Positions 53,198 through 62,867 of a stretch of DNA of 64,000 nt are shown here, one piece after another. Source of the DNA: Cellulophaga sp. Hel_I_12 (GTDB taxonomy: Bacteria; Bacteroidota; Bacteroidia; Flavobacteriales; Flavobacteriaceae). The stretch is taken from positions 1,987,501-2,051,500 of the forward strand of contig NZ_JUHB01000001.1 of NCBI RefSeq assembly GCF_000799565.1. Reading direction: 5' to 3'. The notes under the pieces were generated by a model. That model was not told the DNA's origin, ran no database searches, and saw only the letters and a list, made by a program, of their open reading frames with translations. The position numbers were made by a program, and so were the translations under genes. Position 1 is the first letter of the stretch, and each line of letters starts with the position of its first letter.

Positions 53198-53220
53198 ATA
53201 TTGTCGTAAGAAATGAACTC

Positions 53221-53481
53221 TTAAGCTTCGAAAGGCTCAATAGATACGAAAGATTTTCCTCCCGATTTCTTCTGGAATTTTACCATACCATCTACACGTG
53301 CGTGTAAGGTATGATCTTTACCAGCGTATACGTTATCTCCTGGATTGTGTCTAGTTCCACGTTGTCTAACAATAATGTTACCAGCGATAGCGGCTTGACC
53401 ACCAAAAATCTTAACACCTAAACGTTTTGATTCTGATTCTCTACCGTTTTTAGAACTACCTACACCTTTTTTGTGTGCCAT
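53221..53481 (-). CDS. rpmA: 50S ribosomal protein L27
   Basis: 86 residues. The start [20 protein letters not shown] and later [19 protein letters not shown] are fully typical of L27. No cleaved leader as in Firmicutes: the sequence starts directly with the peptidyl-transferase-reaching tail. Forms an operon with rplU (48 bases apart). Confidence 0.98.
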   Translation of the reverse strand: MAHKKGVGSSKNGRESESKRLGVKIFGGQAAIAGNIIVRQRGTRHNPGDNVYAGKDHTLHARVDGMVKFQKKSGGKSFVSIEPFEA

Positions 53482-53529
53482 TTTGTTATGGTTTTAAGTT
53501 CCTGTTTTGCAACAGGATAAAAGTTATAC

Positions 53530-54222
53530 TTATGCTGGTTTCCCACCATCTAATTCATCTTGCCATTTCTTAAGCTCATCCCACTTACCATCAGCTGCTA
53601 ATTTAGCTTGTGCTGGCCATGTGTCTGTTACGTGATTTCCACGTACATCAGCGATGATCTCAGAAATTTTAGCTGCGTCGGTTTTAGCCAATTCTGCAAA
53701 AGTCGAAATACCTGCCGCTGCTAATGTTTCAGCAATTTTAGGTCCAATACCTTCCACTTTTTTCAAATCATCTACCGCAGTAGCTTTCTTTGGAGCTGCT
53801 TTTTTAGGAGCTTCAGCTTTCGCTTTTACTTCCTTCTTTGGAGCTTCCTTTTTTGGAGCGGCTTCTTTTTTAGGAGCTGCTTCTTTCTTTGGAGCTGATT
53901 TTTTAGCACCTGAAGTAACAATACTTTCGATAACTAATTCCGTTAAATACTGTCTATGACCGTTTCTAACCTTGTAACCTTTACGTCTTTTTTTCTTAAA
54001 AACGATTACCTTATCACCTTTTAGGTGCTTAATGACTTTTGCCTCAACAGCGGCTCCGTCTATAGCTGGGGCGCCAATCGTGATGTTACTACCGTCTTCT
54101 AATAAAAGAACATTGTCAAAAGTAACTTTGCTACCTTCTTCTTCTTGTAAACGGTGAACATACACTTTTTGGTCTTTCGCAACTTTAAATTGCTGCCCTG
54201 CTATCTCTACAATTGCGTACAT
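53530..54222 (-). CDS. rplU: 50S ribosomal protein L21 with C-terminal HhH extension
   Basis: 230 residues; ordinary L21 has about 103. Residues 1-103 are a complete L21 (MYAIVEIAGQQFKVAKDQKV, GYKVRNGHRQYLTELVI). Residues 107-149 are a repetitive Lys/Ala/Pro-rich linker (APKKEA units), and 150-230 carry a helix-hairpin-helix type domain (LKKVEGIGPKIAETLAAAGI) with a tryptophan-containing end. Similar extensions occur in other Flavobacteriaceae, as far as I recall. The extension might bind nucleic acid. First gene of the rplU-rpmA operon, with a full promoter upstream. Confidence 0.96.
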   Translation of the reverse strand: MYAIVEIAGQQFKVAKDQKVYVHRLQEEEGSKVTFDNVLLLEDGSNITIGAPAIDGAAVEAKVIKHLKGDKVIVFKKKRRKGYKVRNGHRQYLTELVIESIVTSGAKKSAPKKEAAPKKEAAPKKEAPKKEVKAKAEAPKKAAPKKATAVDDLKKVEGIGPKIAETLAAAGISTFAELAKTDAAKISEIIADVRGNHVTDTWPAQAKLAADGKWDELKKWQDELDGGKPA

Positions 54223-54256
54223 AGCTTGTGTTTGTTATTTATCAATAAATCAGTTT

Positions 54257-54308
54257 GCCTATTTTAAATAGGCGGGTGCAAATATACTGCTAATTACTTA
54301 AATTGCAA
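54257..54308 (-). promoter_or_regulatory. rplU-rpmA promoter with start-site hairpin
   Basis: Minus strand TTG (54308-54306), 19 bases, TATATTTG (54286-54279). Right after it, the inverted repeat gcctattt/aaataggc (54257-54264 and 54266-54273) begins at the predicted transcript start. Confidence 0.72.
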
Positions 54309-54403
54309 GATTTTTTTAAAAGAAGTATTTAAAAATTTTATCACTCTTAAATCGCTGGTTTTAAAAGGGTATTTAGCTTCAATGTGAACTGAGTACAGTG
54401 CTT

Positions 54404-54862
54404 TTAATTTTTATGCTGTTTTTTTAAATTATTCGAAGATTTGAATAATTGCATAAATGCCAAGGTTAAGACAATAGAAGTTGCAAAGCCCATGATGGCC
54501 ACGGTAAAAAAGACAATACCTACTTCTTTGTTGTTATTTTTAAACCACTGCTCTGAAAGCTCTGGTAAAAATTCTAGGTTAATTTCTGTCGCATAGAAAG
54601 CAAAAAAAACGGTGAAAATCAAGGTGGCCACGAAGCCCGTAACAATACCGGCTGAAAACCCCCTACCGTAATTAAAGGTATCTCTATTCTCGATGCGCAA
54701 GTATTTTATAGCTTCATAAATACCAAAACCGGTAATAACACCATTAAACAGACTGTAAAAAACGTTAGTGTGAAGTCCAAAAAGTGACAGTATTAAAAAA
54801 TATGCTATTAAAGACCCGCTAGTGGCTATTCCGAATCTTACGGGTAATATAAATCTCATCAT
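54404..54862 (-). CDS. DUF4199-like membrane protein
   Basis: 152 residues with four membrane helices and the typical block GFGIYEAIKYLRIENRDTFN followed by YGRGFSAGIVTGF, which suits DUF4199, a Bacteroidota membrane family of unknown function. The loop before the last helix contains a polar WFKNNNKEVG. No catalytic residues recognised. Single gene between rplU and the M16 pair. Confidence 0.8.
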   Translation of the reverse strand: MMRFILPVRFGIATSGSLIAYFLILSLFGLHTNVFYSLFNGVITGFGIYEAIKYLRIENRDTFNYGRGFSAGIVTGFVATLIFTVFFAFYATEINLEFLPELSEQWFKNNNKEVGIVFFTVAIMGFATSIVLTLAFMQLFKSSNNLKKQHKN

Positions 54863-55079
54863 TGTTTTACGAATTTTAAAAATGTTGGCTCAAATTAAGG
54901 AAAAACTATGAATATTTTTAAAAAGTCATGTTAAAGAGTTAAGATTTTTCTTCATCTAATTAATAAAACTTTTATTTTCGTGTAACAAAATTCAAAATAC
55001 CGATACTAACCTAGCATGTATATGGTGTATTTGACCAGTTTACAAAAATTGCTAATTTAATTTAAAACACTTATCAAGA

Positions 55080-56402
55080 ATGAAAAGAAATTTATTTCTA
55101 GCTGTTACGCTTTCACTAGCGGGAATAACAGCTAAAGCTCAAGAGGTGGCTTATGAAGAATACAAATTGGACAATGGTCTCCATGTTATTCTTCACCAAG
55201 ACAATAGTGCGCCTTTGGTAACAACATCAGTTATGTACCATGTGGGTGGCAAAGATAGAACAGAAGGAAGAACAGGTTTTGCTCATTTATTTGAACATTT
55301 ATTGTTTGAAGGAACTGAAAATATCGAAAGAGGAAAATGGTTTGAAATTGTTTCTTCTAACGGAGGCACAAATAATGCAAACACATCTCAGGACAGAACC
55401 TATTACTACGAAGTTTTCCCTTCAAATAATTTAGAATTAGGCCTTTGGTTAGAGTCTGAGCGCTTGCTTCATCCCATCATCAACCAAGTAGGTGTTGACA
55501 CTCAAATTGATGTGGTTAAAGAAGAAAAAAGAAGAAGCTATGACAACAGACCTTATGGTCAAATTTTGCAAGTGGTTGGAGATGCTTTATTTTCAAAACA
55601 CCCTTACAAAGACCCTAATATTGGGTATATGAAAGATTTAGAGGCAGCTACCCTAGAAGATGTAACTGCTTATAATAAAATGTACTATGTACCTAATAAT
55701 GCGGTGTTAACCGTAGCTGGTGATATTGATATTGCCAAAACCAAAAAAATGATTCAAGATTATTTTGGCCCTATTAAAAGAGGTGCTGATGTGGTTCGTA
55801 ATTATCCAAAAGAAGATCCTATAACGGTAGAGACTAAATCAGTTACTTACGATGCGAACATTCAAATTCCAGCCTCTATCATTGGGTATCGCACCCCTGG
55901 TTTTAAAGAACGCGATGCCTATGTTCTTCAAATGATTTCTAGTTATTTAAGTGACGGTCCAAGTTCTAAGCTTAATAAAAAAATGGTTGATGATCAAAAA
56001 CAAGCATTATCAGTAGGTGCTTTTAACATTGATCAAGAAGATTACGGAATGTATCTTGTTTTTTCATTGCCCCTAGGCGAAACAAGTTTAGAGACTTTAA
56101 ATACAGAGATTGAAGAAGAAATCACGAAAGTGAGAACCGAATTGATTTCAGAAAAAGATTACCAAAAATTACAAAATAAATTTGAAAATCAGTTTGTTAA
56201 TTCAAATTCAAGTATTGAAGGTATCGCTGGATCATTAGCCACGAATTACATGCTATATGGTGATACTTCTTTAATTAACAAGCAAATTGATATTTACAGA
56301 TCTATAACTCGTGAGGAAATTAAAACTGTCGCTGACAAGTATTTAAAGCCTAACCAACGTGTTATTATCGATTATTTACCACAAGAAAAACCTGCAAATT
56401 AA
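55080..56402 (+). CDS. M16 family zinc peptidase, catalytic subunit
   Basis: 440 residues with signal peptide (FLAVTLSLAGITAKAQ). The inverted zinc motif HLFEHLLFEG (HxxEH, about residue 69) is intact, and the downstream Glu is provided near VKEEKRR. Pitrilysin-type N domain, then the C domain with TVAGDID and the R/Y substrate motif. Works in the periplasm or at the outer membrane, probably as a heterodimer with the product of the next gene, which starts 8 bases later. Confidence 0.95.
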   Translation: MKRNLFLAVTLSLAGITAKAQEVAYEEYKLDNGLHVILHQDNSAPLVTTSVMYHVGGKDRTEGRTGFAHLFEHLLFEGTENIERGKWFEIVSSNGGTNNANTSQDRTYYYEVFPSNNLELGLWLESERLLHPIINQVGVDTQIDVVKEEKRRSYDNRPYGQILQVVGDALFSKHPYKDPNIGYMKDLEAATLEDVTAYNKMYYVPNNAVLTVAGDIDIAKTKKMIQDYFGPIKRGADVVRNYPKEDPITVETKSVTYDANIQIPASIIGYRTPGFKERDAYVLQMISSYLSDGPSSKLNKKMVDDQKQALSVGAFNIDQEDYGMYLVFSLPLGETSLETLNTEIEEEITKVRTELISEKDYQKLQNKFENQFVNSNSSIEGIAGSLATNYMLYGDTSLINKQIDIYRSITREEIKTVADKYLKPNQRVIIDYLPQEKPAN

Positions 56403-56410
56403 ACACTACA

Positions 56411-58480
56411 ATGAGAAAAATATATATCACCTTAGTTTTTGCATTCGTTGCCTTTGCAACCAATGCACAAATAGACAGGAGTACCATGCCTAAAGCAGGC
56501 CCAGCTCCTGAAATTAATTTAAAAGAACCACAACGCTTTGAGCTTAAAAACGGTTTAAAAGTACTAGTGGTAGAAAACCATAAATTACCTAGAGTTTCGG
56601 TACAATTACGGATAGACAATCCTCCGGTTGCTGAAGGGAACAAGGCAGGGGTAAGTTCTTTTGTCGCCAGCCTTTTAGGCAATGGATCCACTAATATTTC
56701 AAAAGATGCCTTTAACGAAGAAGTAGATTTTTTAGGGGCCAGAATTAATTTTGGCTCACAAAGCGCTTTTGCAAGTTCTTTATCTAAATACTTCCCTAGA
56801 ATTATGGAATTAATGGCCGATGCTGCCCTTAATCCAAATTTTACTCAGGAAGAATTTGATAAGGAGAAAGAAAAAATCTTAACGAATTTAAAATCTTCGG
56901 AAAAAGATATTGGTGCTATTGCAGGCAGAGCACGATCGGCTTTAGCCTACGGAAAAGATCATCCTTACGGAGAATTTACAACCCCTGAAACTGTAGCAAA
57001 TATTAAACTTGCGGATGTAAAGCAATATTACAGTAACTATTTTGTACCCGCAAATGCCTATTTGATCGTTATTGGCGATGTAAATATAAAGGATGTTGAA
57101 AAATTAGTAAAGAAAAACTTTACGCCTTGGACAAAGGCAACACCACCATCATTTCAATTTTCAAAACCAACAGATGCACAATACACACAAATAAATTTTA
57201 TTGATGTTCCCAATGCCGTACAATCTGAGGTGGCGGTTCAAAGTTTAGTGAACTTAAAAATGGGAGATGCAGACTTTTTCCCTGCATTAATTACCAACCA
57301 AATTTTAGGAGGCGGTGGTGAAGGTCGTTTGTTTTTAAATTTGAGAGAAGATAAAGGCTACACCTACGGATCGTACTCCAATATTGGAAATGACAAATAC
57401 GCTCCCTCAAGATTTACAGCCACAGCACAAGTAAGAAATGCTGTAACGGATAGCGCTGTTGTTGAAATTTTAAAAGAGATTGATAAAATTAGAAAAGAAC
57501 CTGTTTCTGAGAAAGATTTAGCCAATACAAAATCTAAATATATTGGACGATTTATCATGGCCTTAGAGCGTCCTGAAACTATCGCTGGTTATGCGCTTAA
57601 TATTGAAACAGAAAACCTTTCTAAAGATTATTACAAAAACTACTTAGAGCGTATTAATGCGGTAACTATTGCTGATGTTCAAAAAGCAGCACAGAAATAT
57701 TTTAGCACAGAAAATGCAAGAATTGTAGTTGCCGGAAAAGGTAGTGAAGTACTTGAAAACCTTGAAAAGGTAAGCTTTAATGGCAAAACCATTCCTGTGA
57801 TGTACTATGATAAAATGGTAAATAAAGTAGAAAAACCAGATTACACTGCTGCCATTCCTGAGGGTATGAATGCAAAAACTGTAATTGAAAACTACATGAA
57901 AGCCATTGGCGGAAAAGATAAACTCGCTGGTGTATCGTCTTATTCCATGTCAGCAGAAGCCGAAATTCAAGGTATGAAGTTAAACCTTGAAATTAAAAAA
58001 ACCACCAACGATCAGTTCATGCAAGATGTGAAAATGATGGGGAACTCTATGAGCAAACAAGTTGTGGATGGCAATTCGGGTTATATGGTTATGCAAGGGC
58101 AAAGAAAAGATTTAGACGAAACAGAGCTTGCTAAAATAAAAGTTGAATCTGCTCCTTTTGCAGAACTAAACTATGACTTTGAAAATTTACAGCTAGAAGG
58201 AGTTGAAGATGTAGATGGTAAAAAGGCGTATAAGATTAAAATTTCTGATGAAAAAGCATCCTTTTACGATGTTACTACTGGTCTAAAAGTACAAGACGTA
58301 GTTACTGCTGAAATGAACGGTCAAAAAATGAGCAGTTCTTTTAATTTTTCTAATTACAAGGAAGTTTCAGGAATTTTATTTCCGTTTACTTTAACGCAAT
58401 CTATGGGTCCTCAAAAAGTAGATTTTAATGTAAATTCAATTAAAGTAAATGAAGGCGTTTCTGATGCCGATTTTGAATAA
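56411..58480 (+). CDS. M16 family non-catalytic subunit fused to a LolA-like domain
   Basis: 689 residues with signal peptide (KIYITLVFAFVAFATNAQ). The first 450 residues are an M16 pair of domains, but the zinc motif is missing (the place reads VSSFVASLLGNGSTN), so this is the inactive partner of the enzyme encoded just upstream; the GGGGEGRLFLNLREDKGYTYG block is kept. Residues from about 490 are an extra beta-rich domain (ENYMKAIGGKDKLAGVSSYS, VDGKKAYKIKI) resembling lipoprotein-carrier or outer-membrane-sensing proteins (LolA/DUF4292-like). The fusion is common in Bacteroidota. Confidence 0.93.
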   Translation: MRKIYITLVFAFVAFATNAQIDRSTMPKAGPAPEINLKEPQRFELKNGLKVLVVENHKLPRVSVQLRIDNPPVAEGNKAGVSSFVASLLGNGSTNISKDAFNEEVDFLGARINFGSQSAFASSLSKYFPRIMELMADAALNPNFTQEEFDKEKEKILTNLKSSEKDIGAIAGRARSALAYGKDHPYGEFTTPETVANIKLADVKQYYSNYFVPANAYLIVIGDVNIKDVEKLVKKNFTPWTKATPPSFQFSKPTDAQYTQINFIDVPNAVQSEVAVQSLVNLKMGDADFFPALITNQILGGGGEGRLFLNLREDKGYTYGSYSNIGNDKYAPSRFTATAQVRNAVTDSAVVEILKEIDKIRKEPVSEKDLANTKSKYIGRFIMALERPETIAGYALNIETENLSKDYYKNYLERINAVTIADVQKAAQKYFSTENARIVVAGKGSEVLENLEKVSFNGKTIPVMYYDKMVNKVEKPDYTAAIPEGMNAKTVIENYMKAIGGKDKLAGVSSYSMSAEAEIQGMKLNLEIKKTTNDQFMQDVKMMGNSMSKQVVDGNSGYMVMQGQRKDLDETELAKIKVESAPFAELNYDFENLQLEGVEDVDGKKAYKIKISDEKASFYDVTTGLKVQDVVTAEMNGQKMSSSFNFSNYKEVSGILFPFTLTQSMGPQKVDFNVNSIKVNEGVSDADFE

Positions 58481-58539
58481 AGGCCTTAGTCAGTAATGCT
58501 AAAAAAGTAGTACTGACCTATCCAAAGGAGAGGGAAACA

Positions 58540-58580
58540 AAACCTCTAAAGTCTACGTCTAGACTTTAGAGGTTTTTCTT
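58540..58580 (+). terminator. Terminator after the M16 pair
   Basis: Perfect 15-base arms starting aaacctctaaag (58540-58554) and agactttagagg.. (58561-58575), six-base loop, T-rich tail. Confidence 0.9.
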
Positions 58581-58657
58581 TTTTATTAGTTTAAGTAGAT
58601 ATCATTTAAAGTCTTATGCCGAAAGTATTATCTTTATATTTCAATAAACTTCACATC

Positions 58658-59074
58658 ATGAAAAAATATATTTTAATTGTCTCAGCACTTTTTGTAACTG
58701 TTTTATTCTCTTGCAAAGAAAGTACTAAAGCCGAAACTCCGACCCAAATGCAACAGGTAATAGCTGTTCATGACGAAGTGATGCCTAAAATGGGGCATAT
58801 TGGGAAATTAATTGCTCAATTAGAGGATAAAATTGAAGAAACAGACACCCCTGAAGCTTACATGCAAGCTAGAAAAGACCTACGCGAAGCCAATATAGCA
58901 ATGATGGATTGGATGAAAACTTTTGGCGATAGTTTTGACGGGGAAGAAATCATGAAAGGAAAAGCCCTAAGTGAAGAAAAACAAAACGTTTTAAACCAGC
59001 AAGAAGCTGCCGTAAAAGCACTTAGGGACCAAATAAATACGAGTATTGAGAATGCTGAGAATTTATTGAACTAG
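58658..59074 (+). CDS. Small lipoprotein, unknown function
   Basis: 138 residues from the ATG that opens a lipoprotein signal (MKKYILIVSALFVTVLFSCKES, Cys at 19); a longer frame exists but lacks the proper signal start. The mature part is helical, with many Glu, Met and Gln (MQQVIAVHDEVMPKMGHIGK, QLEDKIEETDTPEAY), a pattern shared by Bacteroidota proteins sometimes labelled viral A-type inclusion protein, which is not informative. Single gene. Confidence 0.75.
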   Translation: MKKYILIVSALFVTVLFSCKESTKAETPTQMQQVIAVHDEVMPKMGHIGKLIAQLEDKIEETDTPEAYMQARKDLREANIAMMDWMKTFGDSFDGEEIMKGKALSEEKQNVLNQQEAAVKALRDQINTSIENAENLLN

Positions 59075-59424
59075 GGACTTATGCGATAGGTCGGGCATAC
59101 TTCATGGACTGCTTATAGCTTACTAACGAAAATCCTCTCAGATTTTCTTTTGAGGAACTAGGTACTATTTTTTATGCTTTGCCCAACAACTAAGGCTACA
59201 AAAAACCTTTATCGCAAAGTAATGCAACTTGTTGAAGCGTAAAAATAAAGATCTAAAAAACGCAATAATGCTATGTTTGATGGCCTTTCAAGCACGCCCT
59301 CATTCGTGAAAATCAACGATGAAAACGAAAACAAAGAGAAAAGTGCTTGTTTAACCCTTCGGTATAGGTACCAAGCTTTTTAATGGTGTACTAGTGACAA
59401 TTCACTTTTTAAACCCCTTCTAAG
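59075..59424. other. 350-base gene-free region between the lipoprotein gene and gldD
   Basis: No open frame with coding character on either strand; a small agtga/tcact hairpin lies near the right end before a short T run. No tRNA or repeat recognised. Confidence 0.45.
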
Positions 59425-59985
59425 CTATTCTTTCCATCTTAATGTTTCCATAATAGCGCGCATATCTGCTTGTAGGTAATTGGCAGCAGGCAAGATAGAA
59501 TCGTAATTTGGTTTTGTATAAAAGTAGACCGAACCCGTCACAAAATGATGAATACTATCGGTTACGTAAAACTGCGATTGAGAAGCAGCATCACCTATAA
59601 TTTGAAAATACGTGCCATATACTTTATCATCTTCATTTATAAAAGTTCTGGGCTCAATATGATCTGCCTTCCTCATGTGTTCGAAAGATAATTTTTGGGC
59701 GTCACCAATTAAGGTCTCTAAATTGTTTTGAATTGCTTTATAGGTAATAAAAATAGACCCTTTCATGGCCGGGTAGTCTAAAACAATAGCATTTTTATTT
59801 TTGACAACAGGCTTCGCTAATTCGTTATAATTAAAAATAAAACTATCATTTTCAAACTGTGCCTCAACAGGTGTTGGAAAATCTAACCGGAGCATTGCTT
59901 TTGGCTTCGGAACATACACCTCTTCTTGACAAGCTATAAATAATAAAAAAAACAGTATTACAAATCCAGAAATTTTAAAGTTCAT
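59425..59985 (-). CDS. gldD: Gliding motility lipoprotein GldD
   Basis: 186 residues. Lipoprotein signal MNFKISGFVILFFLLFIACQ with lipobox Cys at 19, then YVPKPKAMLRLDFPTP, which is the GldD hallmark, and YTKPNYDSILPAANYLQADM near the C-terminus. GldD is needed for gliding in Flavobacterium johnsoniae, exact role unclear. It overlaps the end of gldE by 11 bases, as usual in the order ssb-gldE-gldD. Confidence 0.96.
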   Translation of the reverse strand: MNFKISGFVILFFLLFIACQEEVYVPKPKAMLRLDFPTPVEAQFENDSFIFNYNELAKPVVKNKNAIVLDYPAMKGSIFITYKAIQNNLETLIGDAQKLSFEHMRKADHIEPRTFINEDDKVYGTYFQIIGDAASQSQFYVTDSIHHFVTGSVYFYTKPNYDSILPAANYLQADMRAIMETLRWKE

Positions 59986-61300
59986 TTGGTAATGTTATTT
60001 TAATTTGCTTTAATCTTTTTTTATCTAAGCTTTCTACTACAAAGGCATACTCTTTAAAACTTATGATCTCGCCGCGCTTAGGAAAGCTACCTGCTATTTC
60101 TAAAACAAAACCTGCAATGGTTTCGGACTCTCCTTTACGTTCTTCAAAATCGTTCTCATCATCAATCTTAACCACTCTGTAAAAATCTTTCAAGGTGGTT
60201 TTACCATCAAAAACATAATTAGTTTCGTCTAGTTTGGAGTAAATTAAATCTTCATCATCAAACTCATCACTTATATCGCCTACTATTTCTTCGATAATAT
60301 CTTCTAGCGTAACAATACCTGAAGTACCTCCAAACTCATCCACAACAATCGCTAAATGATTTTTCTTTTCTTGAAATTCTAGCAGCAAATCATCTAACTT
60401 TTTGTTTTCAGGCACAAAGTAAGGTTCTCGGATAAGATTCATCCAATTAAAGGTCTTACGGTCAATGTAAGGCAATAAATCTTTTACATATAAAACACCT
60501 TTAACATTATCTACATTTTCAGAATAAACAGGAATTCTTGAATAGCCCATTTTTTTTATTTCTTCTAAAACTTCGAGATATTTCATTTCGGTATTCAATG
60601 CAAAAATATCAATTCTGGGACGCATAACCTGTTTGGTATCCGTATTTCCAAAAGACACTATACCTTCTAATATTTTCTGCTCCTCTTTGGTTGTATCACC
60701 TTCAGAGGTAAGCTCTAAAGCTTGAGATAAGTGATCGACACTTAAACTCGATTTTTGCTTTCCTAACCTGCTGTGTAAAAATATCGTTGCCGAGCGCATA
60801 GGTGCACTTAAAGGTGTAAACAAAAAATCTAGTGCCCTTAAAGGAAAAGCCATCATGTGGGCAAATGTTTTTTGATTTCTATTGGCGTATACTTTGGGTA
60901 ATATTTCACCAAACATTAAAATCAAAAAAGTTACAACGACCACTTCCAGTAAAAAACGAACAGAAATAAACCCTAAAATTCGATAGGTGATGTCTGAAAA
61001 AATGACATCGCCAATAGCACTAAACAATAACACAATGGCAATATTAATGGTATTGTTGGCAATTAATATGGTCGCTAAAAGCTTTTTAGGTTTTTCTAAA
61101 AGTTTAACAATAATATTTCCTTTAGTAGACTTTTCATCTTCGATGGTATTTACCTCGGTACCTGAGAGTCCGAAAAATGCGACCTCGGCACCTGAAATTA
61201 GCGCAGAGCAAAAAAGTAAAATAAAAAGAATACCTATCTTAAAGGCTAAAGCACTATCAAAAACAACACTTAATACGGTACTAAAGGGGTCTGGGTCCAA
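59975..61300 (-). CDS. gldE: Gliding motility-associated protein GldE
   Basis: 441 residues. DUF21 membrane part (four helices, about 15-190; FGEILPKVYANRNQKTFA is its typical end), two CBS domains (about 215-340, containing GVLYVKDLLP and GGTSGIVTLEDIIEEIVGDI), and a CorC_HlyC C-terminal domain. This is the CNNM/CorC ion-transport architecture. In gliding bacteria GldE is linked to GldD and the surrounding machinery. Lies between ssb and gldD in one operon. Confidence 0.96.
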   Translation of the reverse strand: MDPDPFSTVLSVVFDSALAFKIGILFILLFCSALISGAEVAFFGLSGTEVNTIEDEKSTKGNIIVKLLEKPKKLLATILIANNTINIAIVLLFSAIGDVIFSDITYRILGFISVRFLLEVVVVTFLILMFGEILPKVYANRNQKTFAHMMAFPLRALDFLFTPLSAPMRSATIFLHSRLGKQKSSLSVDHLSQALELTSEGDTTKEEQKILEGIVSFGNTDTKQVMRPRIDIFALNTEMKYLEVLEEIKKMGYSRIPVYSENVDNVKGVLYVKDLLPYIDRKTFNWMNLIREPYFVPENKKLDDLLLEFQEKKNHLAIVVDEFGGTSGIVTLEDIIEEIVGDISDEFDDEDLIYSKLDETNYVFDGKTTLKDFYRVVKIDDENDFEERKGESETIAGFVLEIAGSFPKRGEIISFKEYAFVVESLDKKRLKQIKITLPNEL

Positions 61301-61322
61301 AGATTATAATTTAGGTTTTAAA

Positions 61323-61787
61323 TTAAAAGGGTAGATCATCTTCTTGATGGGGTTCATTCGAGGGAGAAGATGCTGCTTGTGTTGTACTGCTATTTTGTGT
61401 ATTTTGAGTGGCAGTATTGGGTTCGTTACCCTGACTATTGCCAGAATTTGATTTGGTTGTCAAAAAAGTAAAATCTTGCACATGTACTTCGGTGGTATAG
61501 CGTGGTTGACCATCTTCTCCTTGCCACTGCCTATTTTTTAAGCGGCCTTCAACATATACCTTATCGCCTTTACTTAAATATTTTTCACAGATTTCTGCTG
61601 CTTTATTGCGAATCACAATGTTATGCCAGTCTGTATTGACTACTTTTTCACCAGTTTGTTTATTGGTATACGATTCATTGGTAGCTAATGGAAAGCGCCC
61701 TATGCAATTACCGCCTTCAAAATAATGAACTTTTACTTCGTCGCCTAAATGTCCTATTAACATGACCTTATTTAATGTACCGCTCAT
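61323..61787 (-). CDS. ssb: Single-stranded DNA-binding protein
   Basis: 154 residues from the ATG reading MSGTLNKVMLIGHLGDEVK; a TTG two codons earlier is less likely. OB fold (1-110) with WHNIVIRNKAAEICEKYLSKG (split), then a Gly/Asn/Thr-rich flexible linker and the acidic tip EDDLPF that recruits DNA-repair partners. Located between mutY and gldE, a typical flavobacterial order. Confidence 0.97.
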   Translation of the reverse strand: MSGTLNKVMLIGHLGDEVKVHYFEGGNCIGRFPLATNESYTNKQTGEKVVNTDWHNIVIRNKAAEICEKYLSKGDKVYVEGRLKNRQWQGEDGQPRYTTEVHVQDFTFLTTKSNSGNSQGNEPNTATQNTQNSSTTQAASSPSNEPHQEDDLPF

Positions 61788-61811
61788 AACCAAAATATTT
61801 TGTCAAAAATA

Positions 61812-62849
61812 CTAAAATTTAAATGCATTTATAAAATCTGCGATTAAAACTGGTACAGGATATTCATATACTTCTGAAACAGGTATCCTATCTTTCATTT
61901 CATCCGTTATACTCACAATCCAAAAAGTGGTGTATAAATGCTGGTGCGACAGCTTATGAACAATTTCGGTCGTGTTATACTGATACACCTCAAACGCATT
62001 TTTAAAATTAAATTGCTTTTCAATTTCACTTTTAATTTTAGACGCCGCTAAGCTTTGATCAGATTCTACTAAGGGAAATTCATATAAGTTTTGCCAAATA
62101 CCCTTTCCTGTTCTTTTTCTAAGGATTGTTTTCTTTTGATCATCTAGTAGAACAAGGTAATTAAAATACCTTAGCTTTACTTTTAATTTTTTAAGTTTTA
62201 CAGGAAGCGCATCAATTCTTCCCTCCTTTAAAGCTACACAACTATTTTGCAAGGGGCAAGCCCCACAGTTTGGATTCCTAGGCACACACTGGATAGCACC
62301 AAATTCCATAATAGCTTGGTTATATTCACGAATTGCTTCAACATCCATGACGCGCTCTGCTAATGCTTTAAAATAGTGAATACCCTCCGAACTGTTTATG
62401 GCTAATGAAACTCCATAATAACGGGCTAAAACTCGATATACGTTGCCATCTACCACAGCCTCGGGCCTATTAAAGCTAATCGACGCTATGGCACTCGCAG
62501 TATAATCGCCCACCCCTTTTAACTTTATGAGCTCTTTGTAGGAATCGGGAAAGCGAGCATTGTATTTATCCGTTACTATTTTGGCGGTCGCATGTAGGTT
62601 TCTAGCCCTGGAATAGTACCCCAGCCCTTGCCAAAGTTTTAAAACTTTTTCCTCACTAGCAGCAGCTAGATGTTGTACGGTCGGAAAATTATCAATAAAT
62701 TTCAAATAATAAGGCGTACCTTGAGCAACTCGGGTTTGTTGCAACATAATTTCTGATAGCCAAATATGATACGCATCAGTTGTGTTCCTCCAAGGAAGCT
62801 CTCTTTTATTCTTGGCATACCAAAGCAAAATTTGTTTTGAAAATATCAT
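61812..62849 (-). CDS. mutY: A/G-specific adenine glycosylase
   Basis: 345 residues. Removes adenine mispaired with 8-oxoguanine. Catalytic Glu33 (SEIMLQQT) and Asp134 (VVDGNVYRVLAR), helix-hairpin-helix LKGVGDYTASAIAS (about 110-123), and four iron-sulfur Cys at 188, 195, 198 and 204 (C-x6-C-x2-C-x5-C). The C-terminal MutT-like domain follows (residues about 220-345). All key residues are intact. First gene of the mutY-ssb-gldE-gldD operon. Confidence 0.98.
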   Translation of the reverse strand: MIFSKQILLWYAKNKRELPWRNTTDAYHIWLSEIMLQQTRVAQGTPYYLKFIDNFPTVQHLAAASEEKVLKLWQGLGYYSRARNLHATAKIVTDKYNARFPDSYKELIKLKGVGDYTASAIASISFNRPEAVVDGNVYRVLARYYGVSLAINSSEGIHYFKALAERVMDVEAIREYNQAIMEFGAIQCVPRNPNCGACPLQNSCVALKEGRIDALPVKLKKLKVKLRYFNYLVLLDDQKKTILRKRTGKGIWQNLYEFPLVESDQSLAASKIKSEIEKQFNFKNAFEVYQYNTTEIVHKLSHQHLYTTFWIVSITDEMKDRIPVSEVYEYPVPVLIADFINAFKF

Positions 62850-62867
62850 GAAGAAATAATTAACCTA

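Noticed and set aside
59075..59424. Search for a tRNA or small RNA gene in this gap
   Set aside because: No cloverleaf arms, no T-loop signature and no strong promoter-terminator pair could be identified.
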